NCBI GenBank assembly: GCA_023228705.1
Contig: JALOAS010000025.1
Location: 1-33,489, forward strand
Origin: Ottowia sp.
Lineage (GTDB): Bacteria > Pseudomonadota > Gammaproteobacteria > Burkholderiales > Burkholderiaceae_C
Length of the DNA: 33,489 bases
Direction: 5' to 3'
Of the stretch, positions 17,208 through 24,650 are shown in pieces. A program made the position numbers and the translations under genes. Positions within the stretch are counted from its first letter, which is position 1, and each line of letters begins with the position of its first letter. Under the pieces are notes generated by a model, which worked only from the letters and a program-made list of their open reading frames with translations, did no database searches and was not told where the DNA came from.

Positions 17208-18155
17208 GTGAGACAAATATTACACGATTGGGGTTTGCGCTATCGAACAATTTTTACCGGCATCAGTTTAGCGCTTCTGCCATTTATAACACCACACGAC
17301 GCTCTTGCAACAAATATCCTCATATTTGGTCTGTTTGCGGTAGGATTTAATTTATTATTCGGCTATCTCGGTCTGTTATCCTTTGGCCATGCAGCCTTTT
17401 TTGGGGGGGGAGCCTATGGAGCTGGTCTTGCAATAGCTCATTTGGATATGGGATTTTTGGGTGCTGTTTGTTTTGGCGTTTTACTTGCAACTGGATTATC
17501 CATAATAATTGGAATCTTTGCGATCAGATCAAAAGGTATATATTTCGCAATGATAACACTGGCGCTGGCGCAGCTGGTGTATTATGTCTTCTTCCAGATG
17601 ACAAGCCTAACTGGCGGAGAAAACGGGCTACGAGGAATAACAGTAAAATCTATCGATCTCGGTTATTATTCAATTAATTTGCTAAATTCCAAAGAAAAAT
17701 ATTATTTCTTATTTATTTTTGTCTTTTTGGCGCTTGCATTGGTGTCCAGAATTCTTAAATCTCCTTTTGGTGGAGCAATAGAAGCTATTAGAGAAAATGA
17801 GAATCGAGCAGTGGCGTGCGGTTATAATGTCAAAGTGACTAAATATATTGCATTTTGTATTTCTGGCGGATTTTGTGGGCTTGCTGGAGCGTTATATGCG
17901 CTACATATATCAATTGTCCCGATCGATATTTTGCACTATCAGACGTCCGGTATGGTTGTTATGATGGCGTTGCTTGGTGGCATGGGTTCGTTTTTTGGGC
18001 CCTTTATTGGGGCAGCGATATTTTTGCTGATCGAAGATGTCGTGGGTGTTTGGACTTCTTATTGGCAATTGGTGGCCGGAGTAGTATTTATTCTATTTGT
18101 GTTGTATTTCCCGAAAGGCATCTGGGGTAGCTTGGTAGATTGGGCACGAAGATGA
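17208..18155 (+). CDS. HAAT-family ABC transporter permease (LivM type)
   Basis: This is the second permease of the transporter, 315 aa and multi-spanning. LivM features are NLLFGYLGLLSFGHAAFFGG, TLALAQLVYYVFFQ, AIRENENRAVACGYNV and LLGGMGSFFGPFIGAAIF. The GTG start at 17208 follows AAAAGGAA (17195-17202). The gene overlaps the next as ATGA, so the two are translationally coupled. Confidence 0.92.
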   Translation: MRQILHDWGLRYRTIFTGISLALLPFITPHDALATNILIFGLFAVGFNLLFGYLGLLSFGHAAFFGGGAYGAGLAIAHLDMGFLGAVCFGVLLATGLSIIIGIFAIRSKGIYFAMITLALAQLVYYVFFQMTSLTGGENGLRGITVKSIDLGYYSINLLNSKEKYYFLFIFVFLALALVSRILKSPFGGAIEAIRENENRAVACGYNVKVTKYIAFCISGGFCGLAGALYALHISIVPIDILHYQTSGMVVMMALLGGMGSFFGPFIGAAIFLLIEDVVGVWTSYWQLVAGVVFILFVLYFPKGIWGSLVDWARR

Positions 18156-18898
18156 CAAAGAACGTAATATTAAGAGTGGAAGGGCTCACCAAAAAATTCG
18201 GGAAATTCGTGGCGTTGGAAAATGTGAATGTCAGTTTTCCAGAAGGTCAATTGACAGCAATAATTGGTCCTAATGGCGCCGGCAAGAGCACATTTTTTAA
18301 TTTGATTTCCGGTGAAATTAGCCCTAGCCGAGGGAAAATATATTATTACGATCGTGATATTACGGACGTACCCCAATATAAATTTTCTAAGCTTGGCATT
18401 GCAAAATCTTTTCAAATAACGAATATTTTCCCGGAATTGTCGACGTTGGAGAATGTTCGAATCGCGATTCAAGCGATGCATAGCAAGTATCAACTTTGGA
18501 AGAATCGGAACGAGCTGAGTTCCTTGCGAGACGAAGCGTACGATTTACTTGGTGTGGTTGGCTTACAAGATAGAGCAAAACGTAGAGCCGATACACTTGC
18601 GCATGGGGAACAACGCTCATTAGAAATTGCGATTGCGCTGGCTTGTAACCCGAGGCTTCTGCTTTTGGATGAGCCGACAGCTGGGATGAGTCCGGAAGAG
18701 ACGGTGGATTTGATGGATCTGGCTACTAAGTTGGCGGTAGATCGGACTATTTTAATCGTTGAGCACAAGATGAAATTGATAATGGGGATCAGTCACCATC
18801 TTGTGGTGTTTCATCAGGGGAAACTGCTTGCAGAGGGTTCGCCCGACGAGGTAAGAAATAATGACGATGTCAAGAGAGTCTATCTTGGGAGTCGATGA
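18152..18898 (+). CDS. HAAT-family ABC transporter ATP-binding protein (LivG type)
   Basis: This cytoplasmic ATPase has Walker A GPNGAGKST, the relaxed LivG signature LAHGEQRSLEIA, Walker B LLLLDEPTAGMSPEE and the H-loop IVEHKM. ATG 18152 overlaps the LivM stop; an upstream in-frame TTG at 18140 is less likely. It is AT-biased like the rest of the block and overlaps the LivF start. Confidence 0.94.
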   Translation: MTKNVILRVEGLTKKFGKFVALENVNVSFPEGQLTAIIGPNGAGKSTFFNLISGEISPSRGKIYYYDRDITDVPQYKFSKLGIAKSFQITNIFPELSTLENVRIAIQAMHSKYQLWKNRNELSSLRDEAYDLLGVVGLQDRAKRRADTLAHGEQRSLEIAIALACNPRLLLLDEPTAGMSPEETVDLMDLATKLAVDRTILIVEHKMKLIMGISHHLVVFHQGKLLAEGSPDEVRNNDDVKRVYLGSR

Positions 18899-19608
18899 AT
18901 ATGTTGGAAGTGGAAGATTTGCACGCGTGGTACGGAAGAAGTCATGTGTTACAGGGAATTAATATTAGAGTCCAACGAGGTGAAATTGTAGCGCTGATCG
19001 GTCGTAACGGTGCAGGAAAGACGACAACCCTTAAAGCAATTATGGGATTAATTGATAAAGTTAAAGGGAAGATGTTGTTTGTTGGGGAAACTCTTGATGA
19101 AAGGGTAAAAACTCATCAGCGTTTTCGAATGGGCTTGGGCTATGTGCCAGAGGAGCGACGAATCATACCTGGATTAACAGTATATGAAAATCTGAGGTTG
19201 GGTATTTTATATGCTGCCAATAAAGCAGACGAAAAGGAAATACTTGCTGATATGCTGAAACAATTTCCTCGACTGGGAGAAAGAGTGTCGCAAGAAGCGG
19301 TGACGATGTCGGGAGGGGAGCAACAGTTGTTGGCAATTGCAAGAGCTATGGTGTCGAAACCTAAATTGATAGCACTAGATGAGCCTTCTGAAGGAGTTAT
19401 GCCTACATTGGTGGATGAAATGTTTCAGATCTTTGAGAGTCTAAAAAGAGAGGGCGTAGGGATATTATTAGTCGAACAAAATGTTGAATTGACGCTAGAA
19501 ATTGCGGACAGAGTCTATATTGTTGACCAAGGCGAGGTGGTGCATCATGGTACGGCCGCTGACTTAAGTGCAGATAAGGAAATTCAGGAGCGATATTGTT
19601 CAGTGTAG
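18895..19608 (+). CDS. HAAT-family ABC transporter ATP-binding protein (LivF type)
   Basis: This is the second ATPase of the transporter, 237 aa. Motifs are Walker A GRNGAGKTTT with the normal lysine, YVPEERRIIPGLTVYENL typical of LivF, signature MSGGEQQLLAIARAM, Walker B LIALDEPSEG and the H-loop LVEQNVE. Start ATG 18895 overlaps the LivG stop; ATG 18901 is also possible. It is the last gene of the first AT-rich block, whose composition ends about 50 bases downstream. Confidence 0.94.
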   Translation: MNMLEVEDLHAWYGRSHVLQGINIRVQRGEIVALIGRNGAGKTTTLKAIMGLIDKVKGKMLFVGETLDERVKTHQRFRMGLGYVPEERRIIPGLTVYENLRLGILYAANKADEKEILADMLKQFPRLGERVSQEAVTMSGGEQQLLAIARAMVSKPKLIALDEPSEGVMPTLVDEMFQIFESLKREGVGILLVEQNVELTLEIADRVYIVDQGEVVHHGTAADLSADKEIQERYCSV

Positions 19609-19659
19609 GTGTAGATGTAGATTCTACGAATGGCTCTTAGGTTAAAGGAGAGGATAATC

Positions 19660-20280
19660 ATGGAATTGCAAGGCTCGCGAGAACTTGCCGTGACACGACA
19701 GCAGGCTTGGGATGCACTGAACGATCCGGAGGTGCTCAAGGCCTGCATTCCGGGCTGCAGTAGCATTGAAGCAACGGGCGAAAACGCCTACGATCTGGTC
19801 AATGCCATCAAGATCGGCCCCGTGTCGGCCAAGTTCAAGAGCACCATCACGCTGTCGGACATCAACGCTCCCGTGAGCTATACCCTCGATTTCGAGGGCA
19901 ACGGCGGCGCTGCCGGGTTTGGCAAGGGAACCGCCAAGGTTGCCCTGCAGAAGCAGGGCGCCGGCTGTGAACTGAACTACGACGTGACCGCCACAGTGGG
20001 CGGCAAGGTGGCGCAAGTGGGGCAACGACTCATTGATGGCGTGGCCAAGTCCATGGCGGAGAAGTTCTTCACCAATTTTGACGAGGAGATGCAGCGTCGC
20101 CATCCGTCATCAGAAGCTGCGGACGGCCAGGGGCCAGCGCCGGACGCGGTGGACGCTGCTGCAACTCCCGCAACGAGCGAGGCCGCACCACCAGGCCAGC
20201 CCAAGTCGGGCATGCCGGTCTGGGTTTGGGTGGTGCTGGCGATCGTTGTTGTCATCGCCATTTATCTGCTGGCCAGTTGA
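19660..20280 (+). CDS. CoxG-like SRPBCC protein with C-terminal membrane anchor
   Basis: The first 150 residues fit the CoxG family of the SRPBCC fold (MELQGSRELAVTRQQAWDAL, NDPEVLKACIPGC, GKGTAKVAL, VGQRLIDGVAKSMAEKFF). A Pro/Ala/Ser-rich linker leads to a C-terminal transmembrane helix (VWVWVVLAIVVVIAIYLL). In CO-oxidising bacteria CoxG is needed to attach CO dehydrogenase to the membrane, so this protein could recruit the soluble hydroxylase to the respiratory chain. ATG 19660 follows AAAGGAG (19644-19650). Codon use is GC-rich, in sharp contrast to the preceding gene. Confidence 0.9.
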   Translation: MELQGSRELAVTRQQAWDALNDPEVLKACIPGCSSIEATGENAYDLVNAIKIGPVSAKFKSTITLSDINAPVSYTLDFEGNGGAAGFGKGTAKVALQKQGAGCELNYDVTATVGGKVAQVGQRLIDGVAKSMAEKFFTNFDEEMQRRHPSSEAADGQGPAPDAVDAAATPATSEAAPPGQPKSGMPVWVWVVLAIVVVIAIYLLAS

Positions 20281-20335
20281 GCCCCGAACAGAAGGAGCAT
20301 GCGAGCCTCGTTGGCTGGACGCTGAGGTGCAAATC

Positions 20336-21418
20336 ATGGAAAACCTGGATCTGACGGTGTTGCGCGCGGTGCGCGACTGGCGCAAGGAGGGCAAGCACGC
20401 GATGCTGGCCACCGTGGTGCAAACCTTTGGTTCGTCGCCACGCCCGGTCGGTTGTGTCATGGCCATGCGCGAGGATGGGCTCGTCAAGGGCTCGATTTCC
20501 GGTGGCTGTCTGGAGGACGACCTGATCGCGCGCTACACGCAGCCCGGAGCCAAGGATCCCTTGCCGCGCACCGGTCCGCCGCGCGTCGAGAAATACGGCA
20601 TCACCTCCGAGGAAGCACACCGCTTCGGGCTGCCCTGTGGTGGCAGCCTGCAGATCCTGCTCGAGTTTGACCCCGATGCGCAATCCATGGACGAGCTCAT
20701 GCAAGCGCTGGACGCGGGAAAGCTGGTACGCCGGTGTCTGAACTTGAAGGACGGCAGCGTCCGCATCGAGGAAACCGACGAGCCCGACGAGTTGTCGATT
20801 AACGCCGAGGAACTGGTCAATACTTTCGGACCGGAGTATCGCATGCTGCTCATCGGCGCGGGTCAGATGAGCGAATACCTGGCCAGCATAGCGCAGATCT
20901 GCAACTTCGCCGTTACCGTGTGCGACCCGCGCGACGAATACCGCGGTGACTGGAGCGTGCCGGGCGTGAAGGTGGTTTCAACCATGCCCGACGATACCGT
21001 CGCAGCCTTTACCCCCGATGCTCGCAGCTGCGTCATTGCGCTCACGCACGATCCCAAGCTGGACGACCTGGCGCTGCTGCAAGCGCTAGACACACCGGCC
21101 TTTTATGTCGGCGCTATCGGCAGCCGGCGCAACAATAGCCAGCGCCGCCAGCGCATGATCGAATACCTCGAGCAGACCGAGGAGAGCCTGAAGCAGCTGC
21201 GCGGCCCAGTCGGCATCTACATCGGCAGCAAGACGCCAGCGGAAATTGCCGTCAGCGTGATGGCAGAAGTGCTGGCCGTGAAAAATGGCGTGCCGCTGGG
21301 TCGTGCCATGGACGTGGCCGAAGTCAAGAACGCGCTGGGCCTGCCCGATGGTGAAACGTCTTGCTTTGTCCCGATCAGCAACGAGCCTCAGCTACGCCCT
21401 GCAAAGCCCCTTCGGTAG
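20336..21418 (+). CDS. XdhC/CoxF-family molybdoenzyme maturation protein
   Basis: XdhC proteins bind molybdenum cofactor and help its sulfuration and insertion into molybdenum hydroxylases. The 360-aa product has the XdhC_CoxI domain with GSISGGCLE (residues 52-60) and GLPCGGSLQILLE (98-110). A C-terminal Rossmann-like domain follows, with LLIGAGQMSEYLA (from about 171), VCDPRDEYR and YIGSKTPAEIAVSVMAEVLA. GAGGTG at 20324-20329 precedes ATG 20336. The last five residues (AKPLR) and the TAG stop appear to lie inside the left end of the IS element, so the native C-terminus was probably replaced. GC-rich, like coxG. Confidence 0.88.
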   Translation: MENLDLTVLRAVRDWRKEGKHAMLATVVQTFGSSPRPVGCVMAMREDGLVKGSISGGCLEDDLIARYTQPGAKDPLPRTGPPRVEKYGITSEEAHRFGLPCGGSLQILLEFDPDAQSMDELMQALDAGKLVRRCLNLKDGSVRIEETDEPDELSINAEELVNTFGPEYRMLLIGAGQMSEYLASIAQICNFAVTVCDPRDEYRGDWSVPGVKVVSTMPDDTVAAFTPDARSCVIALTHDPKLDDLALLQALDTPAFYVGAIGSRRNNSQRRQRMIEYLEQTEESLKQLRGPVGIYIGSKTPAEIAVSVMAEVLAVKNGVPLGRAMDVAEVKNALGLPDGETSCFVPISNEPQLRPAKPLR

Positions 21419-22436
21419 CAGTAAACTGTATGCAAGCACAGTCACTACAGAGGTGCACACCATGCCCATGAACTCAATCCAGTTCCAACACGGCCTGTCC
21501 TTGCCTGAGTTCTTTGAGCGCTACGGCACCGAGCAGCAGTGCATCGCCGCACTGGAGCAGGTACGCTGGCCCGATGGCTTTGTCTGCCCGCGCTGCCAGG
21601 GCACCTCGTGTAGCCGCATTCGGACGCGTACCCACCCCTTGTACCAGTGCTGCAGCTGTCGCCACCAAAGCTCGCTCACGGCCGGCACCGTGCTGCAGGC
21701 CACTAAGCTGCCACTGACCCAGTGGTTCTTTGGCTATGTATCTGATCGGGCAGGCCAAGAGCGGCATCTCGGCGCTGTCGCTGGCACGCCAGCTTGGGGT
21801 GAGCTACCCCACCGCCTGGCTGCTGCACCACAAGCTCATGGCCGCCATGGTGGCCCAGCGCGACGCACTCTATACGCTGCACGGAGACATCCAGGTCGAT
21901 GATGCCTATCTGGGCGGGGAGCTGCCAGGAGGCAAGGCAGGCCGGGGCTCGCAGAACAAGCAGTCCTTTGTGGCTGCGCTCTCGCTTGAGCAGGGTCGGC
22001 CGCGCTACGTCAAGTTCACGCCGGTGGCCACTTTCAGCGCGGCCGCCATAGAGCAGTGGGCCAGCAAGAATGTACACATCGGCTCGACGGTGTACTCCGA
22101 CGGGCTGGCCTGCTTTGCCGCGGTGGCCAAGCTGGGCTGCACCCATCAGCCCACAGTGGTGGGCGCACGCAAGCCCCGGGACTTGCCCCAGTTCAAGTGG
22201 ATAAACACGGTGTTGGGCAACTTGAAGATGAGCTTGAGCGGCAGCTTTCATGCGTTTGACTTGCACAAGTATGCCGCTCGCTATTTGGCGGCATTCACCT
22301 GGCGCTTCAATCGCCGTTTCAATTTGCGTGCGCTGACCGCGCGCTTGCTCGTGGCTGCCGCCACTTGCGGGCCCCGGCCTCAGCGGGTCATCCGGCTGGC
22401 AGCTGAGGATGCTTGCTAATCAGGATGGATTTTGCA
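21400..22436 (+). mobile_element. IS1595-family insertion sequence (ISPna2-like)
   Basis: The element of about 1.04 kb is bounded by imperfect inverted ends that start TGCAAAGCCC at 21400 and, on the other strand, TGCAAAATCC at 22436. They continue to share scattered bases and a TAGCA. Length and transposase type fit IS1595. I could not see the 8-base target duplication usual for this family, so the exact ends are uncertain. It separates xdhC from the AT-rich CobS-like gene. Confidence 0.7.
21462..22419 (+). pseudogene. IS1595-family transposase, frameshifted
   Basis: The N-terminal part (MPMNSIQFQHGLSLPEFFERY onward) has the zinc-binding region with CPRCQGTSC and QCCSC. After QWFF at about 21731 the frame must shift by one base to continue as AMYLIGQAKSGISALSL. 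Removing one G of the pair at 21732-21733 restores a single reading frame of about 318 codons. The catalytic domain has VDDAYLGGELPGGKAGRG, YSDGLACF and INTVLGNLKMSLSGSFHAF, matching the DDNK pattern of IS1595 transposases. IS1595 transposases are normally one frame, so this copy is probably inactive, unless the extra G is a sequencing error. Confidence 0.85.
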
Positions 22437-22600
22437 ACTTGAGAATCCAATTATAACGGCATAAAAAATCGAATTATTAGCGCTCAATTAGATTTGAGAA
22501 AACCAACAAGAATAAAAATCTCCACATATTCGCTTTGCGCCATATGACAGACTTGATTTCAATTTCATGATTATTTTATAAAATACATAAATGGATTATT

Positions 22601-23587
22601 TTGGCTGATACTGATATGAATGGGGAAAATGAGAATCCTGCTAACTCTATATTTCGATTGAAGCCGGAGGGAGTCGCTCCACTTGATAAGTTATTCAAGA
22701 TAGATATTCACCTCAAGGTGCCGATGTTCACAGTTCATTCGGCTTACGTGCCTGAAGTTGATCCTGATTACCATTTTGACCCTAATGCGACAAAATCGAT
22801 TCTCGCTGCTTTCTCGCATAATTTGCGACTCTTAATTACCGGTCGGCATGGCACAGGAAAATCCTCACATATTCAACAAGTTGCGGCTAGATTGAACTGG
22901 CCGTGCATTCGGATTAACCTGGATGGACATTTGAGCAGGAGTGATTTTCTAGGACGCAATACGATTGTCATTGAAAATGATAAACAAGTTACAAGATTTC
23001 AAGAAGGATTGCTCCCTTGGGCAATGCAAAATCCCGTTGCACTGATTTTAGATGAATATGATGCCGGTCAACCAGATTTTCTATTTATCTTGCAGCAAGT
23101 TCTTGAACCGCGAGGGTGTCTTACATTACTAGAAACTAATAAAATAATTCGACCTAATCCGTATTTCAGATTATTTGCTACTGCAAATACGCTCGGTCTT
23201 GGAGATGAAACTGGATTATATCATGGAACACAGCAAATTAATCAAGCACAATTAGATAGATGGAATATTTTTTTGGAATTGAATTATTTAAATCCCGCTG
23301 ATGAATTAAAAGTTTTGATTTCGAAAGTGCCCCTTTTTAATAATGCTGAGAATATAAATATCGCCAAAAGATTGATTGCATTCGCTAACATGACTCGATC
23401 TGGGTTTGCGGAGGGAGATATCGCGCTGGCGATGTCTTTGCGAACGGTTTTATATTGGGCTCAGAATATCCTGTACTTTGATGATTTGACTGATGCATTT
23501 CGAGTGACGTTTTATAATAGATGTGAGAAAATGGATAGAAAAATAATTGCTGAATATTATCAACGTTGTTTTGATGTTGAGATATAA
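22601..23587 (+). CDS. CobS-like AAA+ ATPase (cobaltochelatase small-subunit family)
   Basis: The 328-aa protein is full length for CobS (about 330 aa). It has the N-terminal CobS segment VPEVDPDYHFD (residues 50-60), Walker A GRHGTGKS (81-88), AARLNWPCIRINLDGHLSR (95-113), Walker B LILDEYD (148-154), sensor ATANTLGLGD, and GLYHGTQQINQAQLDRW with the arginine finger R220. CobS with CobT forms the AAA+/VWA motor that inserts cobalt together with CobN. No CobN is in the window and the cluster is for a molybdenum hydroxylase, so a CoxD-like maturation role is more likely (inference). Start is TTG 22601 or ATG 22616; neither has a clear ribosome site. AT-rich. Confidence 0.9.
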   Translation: MADTDMNGENENPANSIFRLKPEGVAPLDKLFKIDIHLKVPMFTVHSAYVPEVDPDYHFDPNATKSILAAFSHNLRLLITGRHGTGKSSHIQQVAARLNWPCIRINLDGHLSRSDFLGRNTIVIENDKQVTRFQEGLLPWAMQNPVALILDEYDAGQPDFLFILQQVLEPRGCLTLLETNKIIRPNPYFRLFATANTLGLGDETGLYHGTQQINQAQLDRWNIFLELNYLNPADELKVLISKVPLFNNAENINIAKRLIAFANMTRSGFAEGDIALAMSLRTVLYWAQNILYFDDLTDAFRVTFYNRCEKMDRKIIAEYYQRCFDVEI

Positions 23588-23789
23588 TAACAAGAATTCG
23601 TATTGTAAAAATTGACCGATGTTAAGATTGTGATTATTGTGATCTGGATGATTAAAAGGGGTTTTGTAGTAATTGCATGATGAAGCGGATGGAGGTTGAT
23701 TGCTAGCAAGGCCTTTGCCAAGAAGCACAGGCTAATGCACAAGCAGGTGGCACTGCGGGGGAGCGGCAAATGAAGTTTTGGACCGAACT

Positions 23790-24437
23790 AATAGTGTTGT
23801 TGAGCTACACCAGGTCACGGCAGAACTTGCTCTGGAGGGCACGTTTGAAGCGGCTGATGCCACGTTGTTGATCAAAGTCGACACCTGAAGATGAGCACTG
23901 CGGATGGTACCGACCCACTAGCGCTGTGTCTAACTCGACTGAGAACAGCTAACTGCGGGATGCTGAATTCTAGGATTATGAAAAGTGTAAACGGCTAAGA
24001 AAACATAATTAGCGAGCAGTGCCTTGGATGCAGACTCCAGACTAGTTCATACCAAGACGACTATGCTAGTCAATTCCCATAACATCACCGAAGAGCAAGA
24101 GCTGCTATACGATATTACAAATGAAATATTTGTGCATACTCGAGCAACTCGGGCGCGCATGAACTCTACGAGATCTAGCGTACAGACTCGGATGGACGTG
24201 GGTATGCGTTCATGATAACGGATAAAAAATGGAGCTGGTCAAGGCTCTAAAGCTTGCCACACTCATAACGGTTCAGGGCGTACCAGGGCGCGTATCCTCT
24301 TCGAGAAGGAGCGATCGTATCATCTCATCAAGTACCAACCCGGCCATGTCGAAGTGTGCTATCAAGATCTGGCCAGGAAGGCGGCCCAAATGTATCCGCC
24401 GTTTACGCTAGCCAGTCTGTGGACAACGTGTAAGTAG
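23790..24437 (+). pseudogene. Decayed IS5-family transposase remnant
   Basis: The 1063-base gap between the CobS- and CobT-like genes holds a badly mutated IS5-type transposase on the plus strand. From 24024 it reads MDADSRLVHTKTTMLVNSHN, matching the IS5 DADSGLVH..AANVHD region. After stops at 24213 and 24216 the same frame goes on with RARILFEKERSYHLIKYQPG, HVEVCYQDLARKAAQMYPPF and TLASLW, matching the IS5 end (KVEHPFRVIKRQFG..KVRYRGLAKN..LFALSNLW). Upstream fragments EGTFEAADATLL and STENS..LRDAEF fit the EGTVVDATLI and STKN..RDPEM regions with frame changes. No intact ends were found. 23588-23790 and 24438-24650 hold no gene I can support. Confidence 0.7.
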
Positions 24438-24518
24438 GTCGTGCGATGAAAGATATACTTGCACTTGAAATGAAGCGAGATGGTGAGGTTAAACGCTAGA
24501 TCGGGTAATGTGTTACGG

Positions 24519-24549
24519 TATTGATATTAATCTATCATATATATCAATA
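24519..24549. promoter_or_regulatory. Inverted repeat upstream of the CobT-like gene
   Basis: TATTGATAT (24519-24527) and ATATCAATA (24541-24549) are perfect nine-base inverted arms with a 13-base spacer in very AT-rich DNA, about 100 bases before the CobT-like start. A second, bulged hairpin (GGCATTGG 24609-24616, CCATGCC 24626-24632) sits just before the start. They could be an operator and a leader structure; both are inferences. Confidence 0.3.
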
Positions 24550-24650
24550 ACTTCGGTCCGGCTTGAATGGTTGAGTTGTCCTTAATTATAAGATAACGGA
24601 AGCGGCACGGCATTGGTTACGTACGCCATGCCATTCACTATAGAAAACCA

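Noticed and set aside
23800..23880. Minus-strand reading VDFDQQRGISRFKRALQSKF with protein-like composition
   Set aside because: The plus strand over the same bases gives an IS5-like EGT..DATLL match in register with downstream IS5 fragments, so the reverse reading is taken as chance.
24229..24411. Short plus-strand open frame in the CobS-CobT gap
   Set aside because: It is out of frame with the IS5-like match in the same stretch, and its product resembles nothing.
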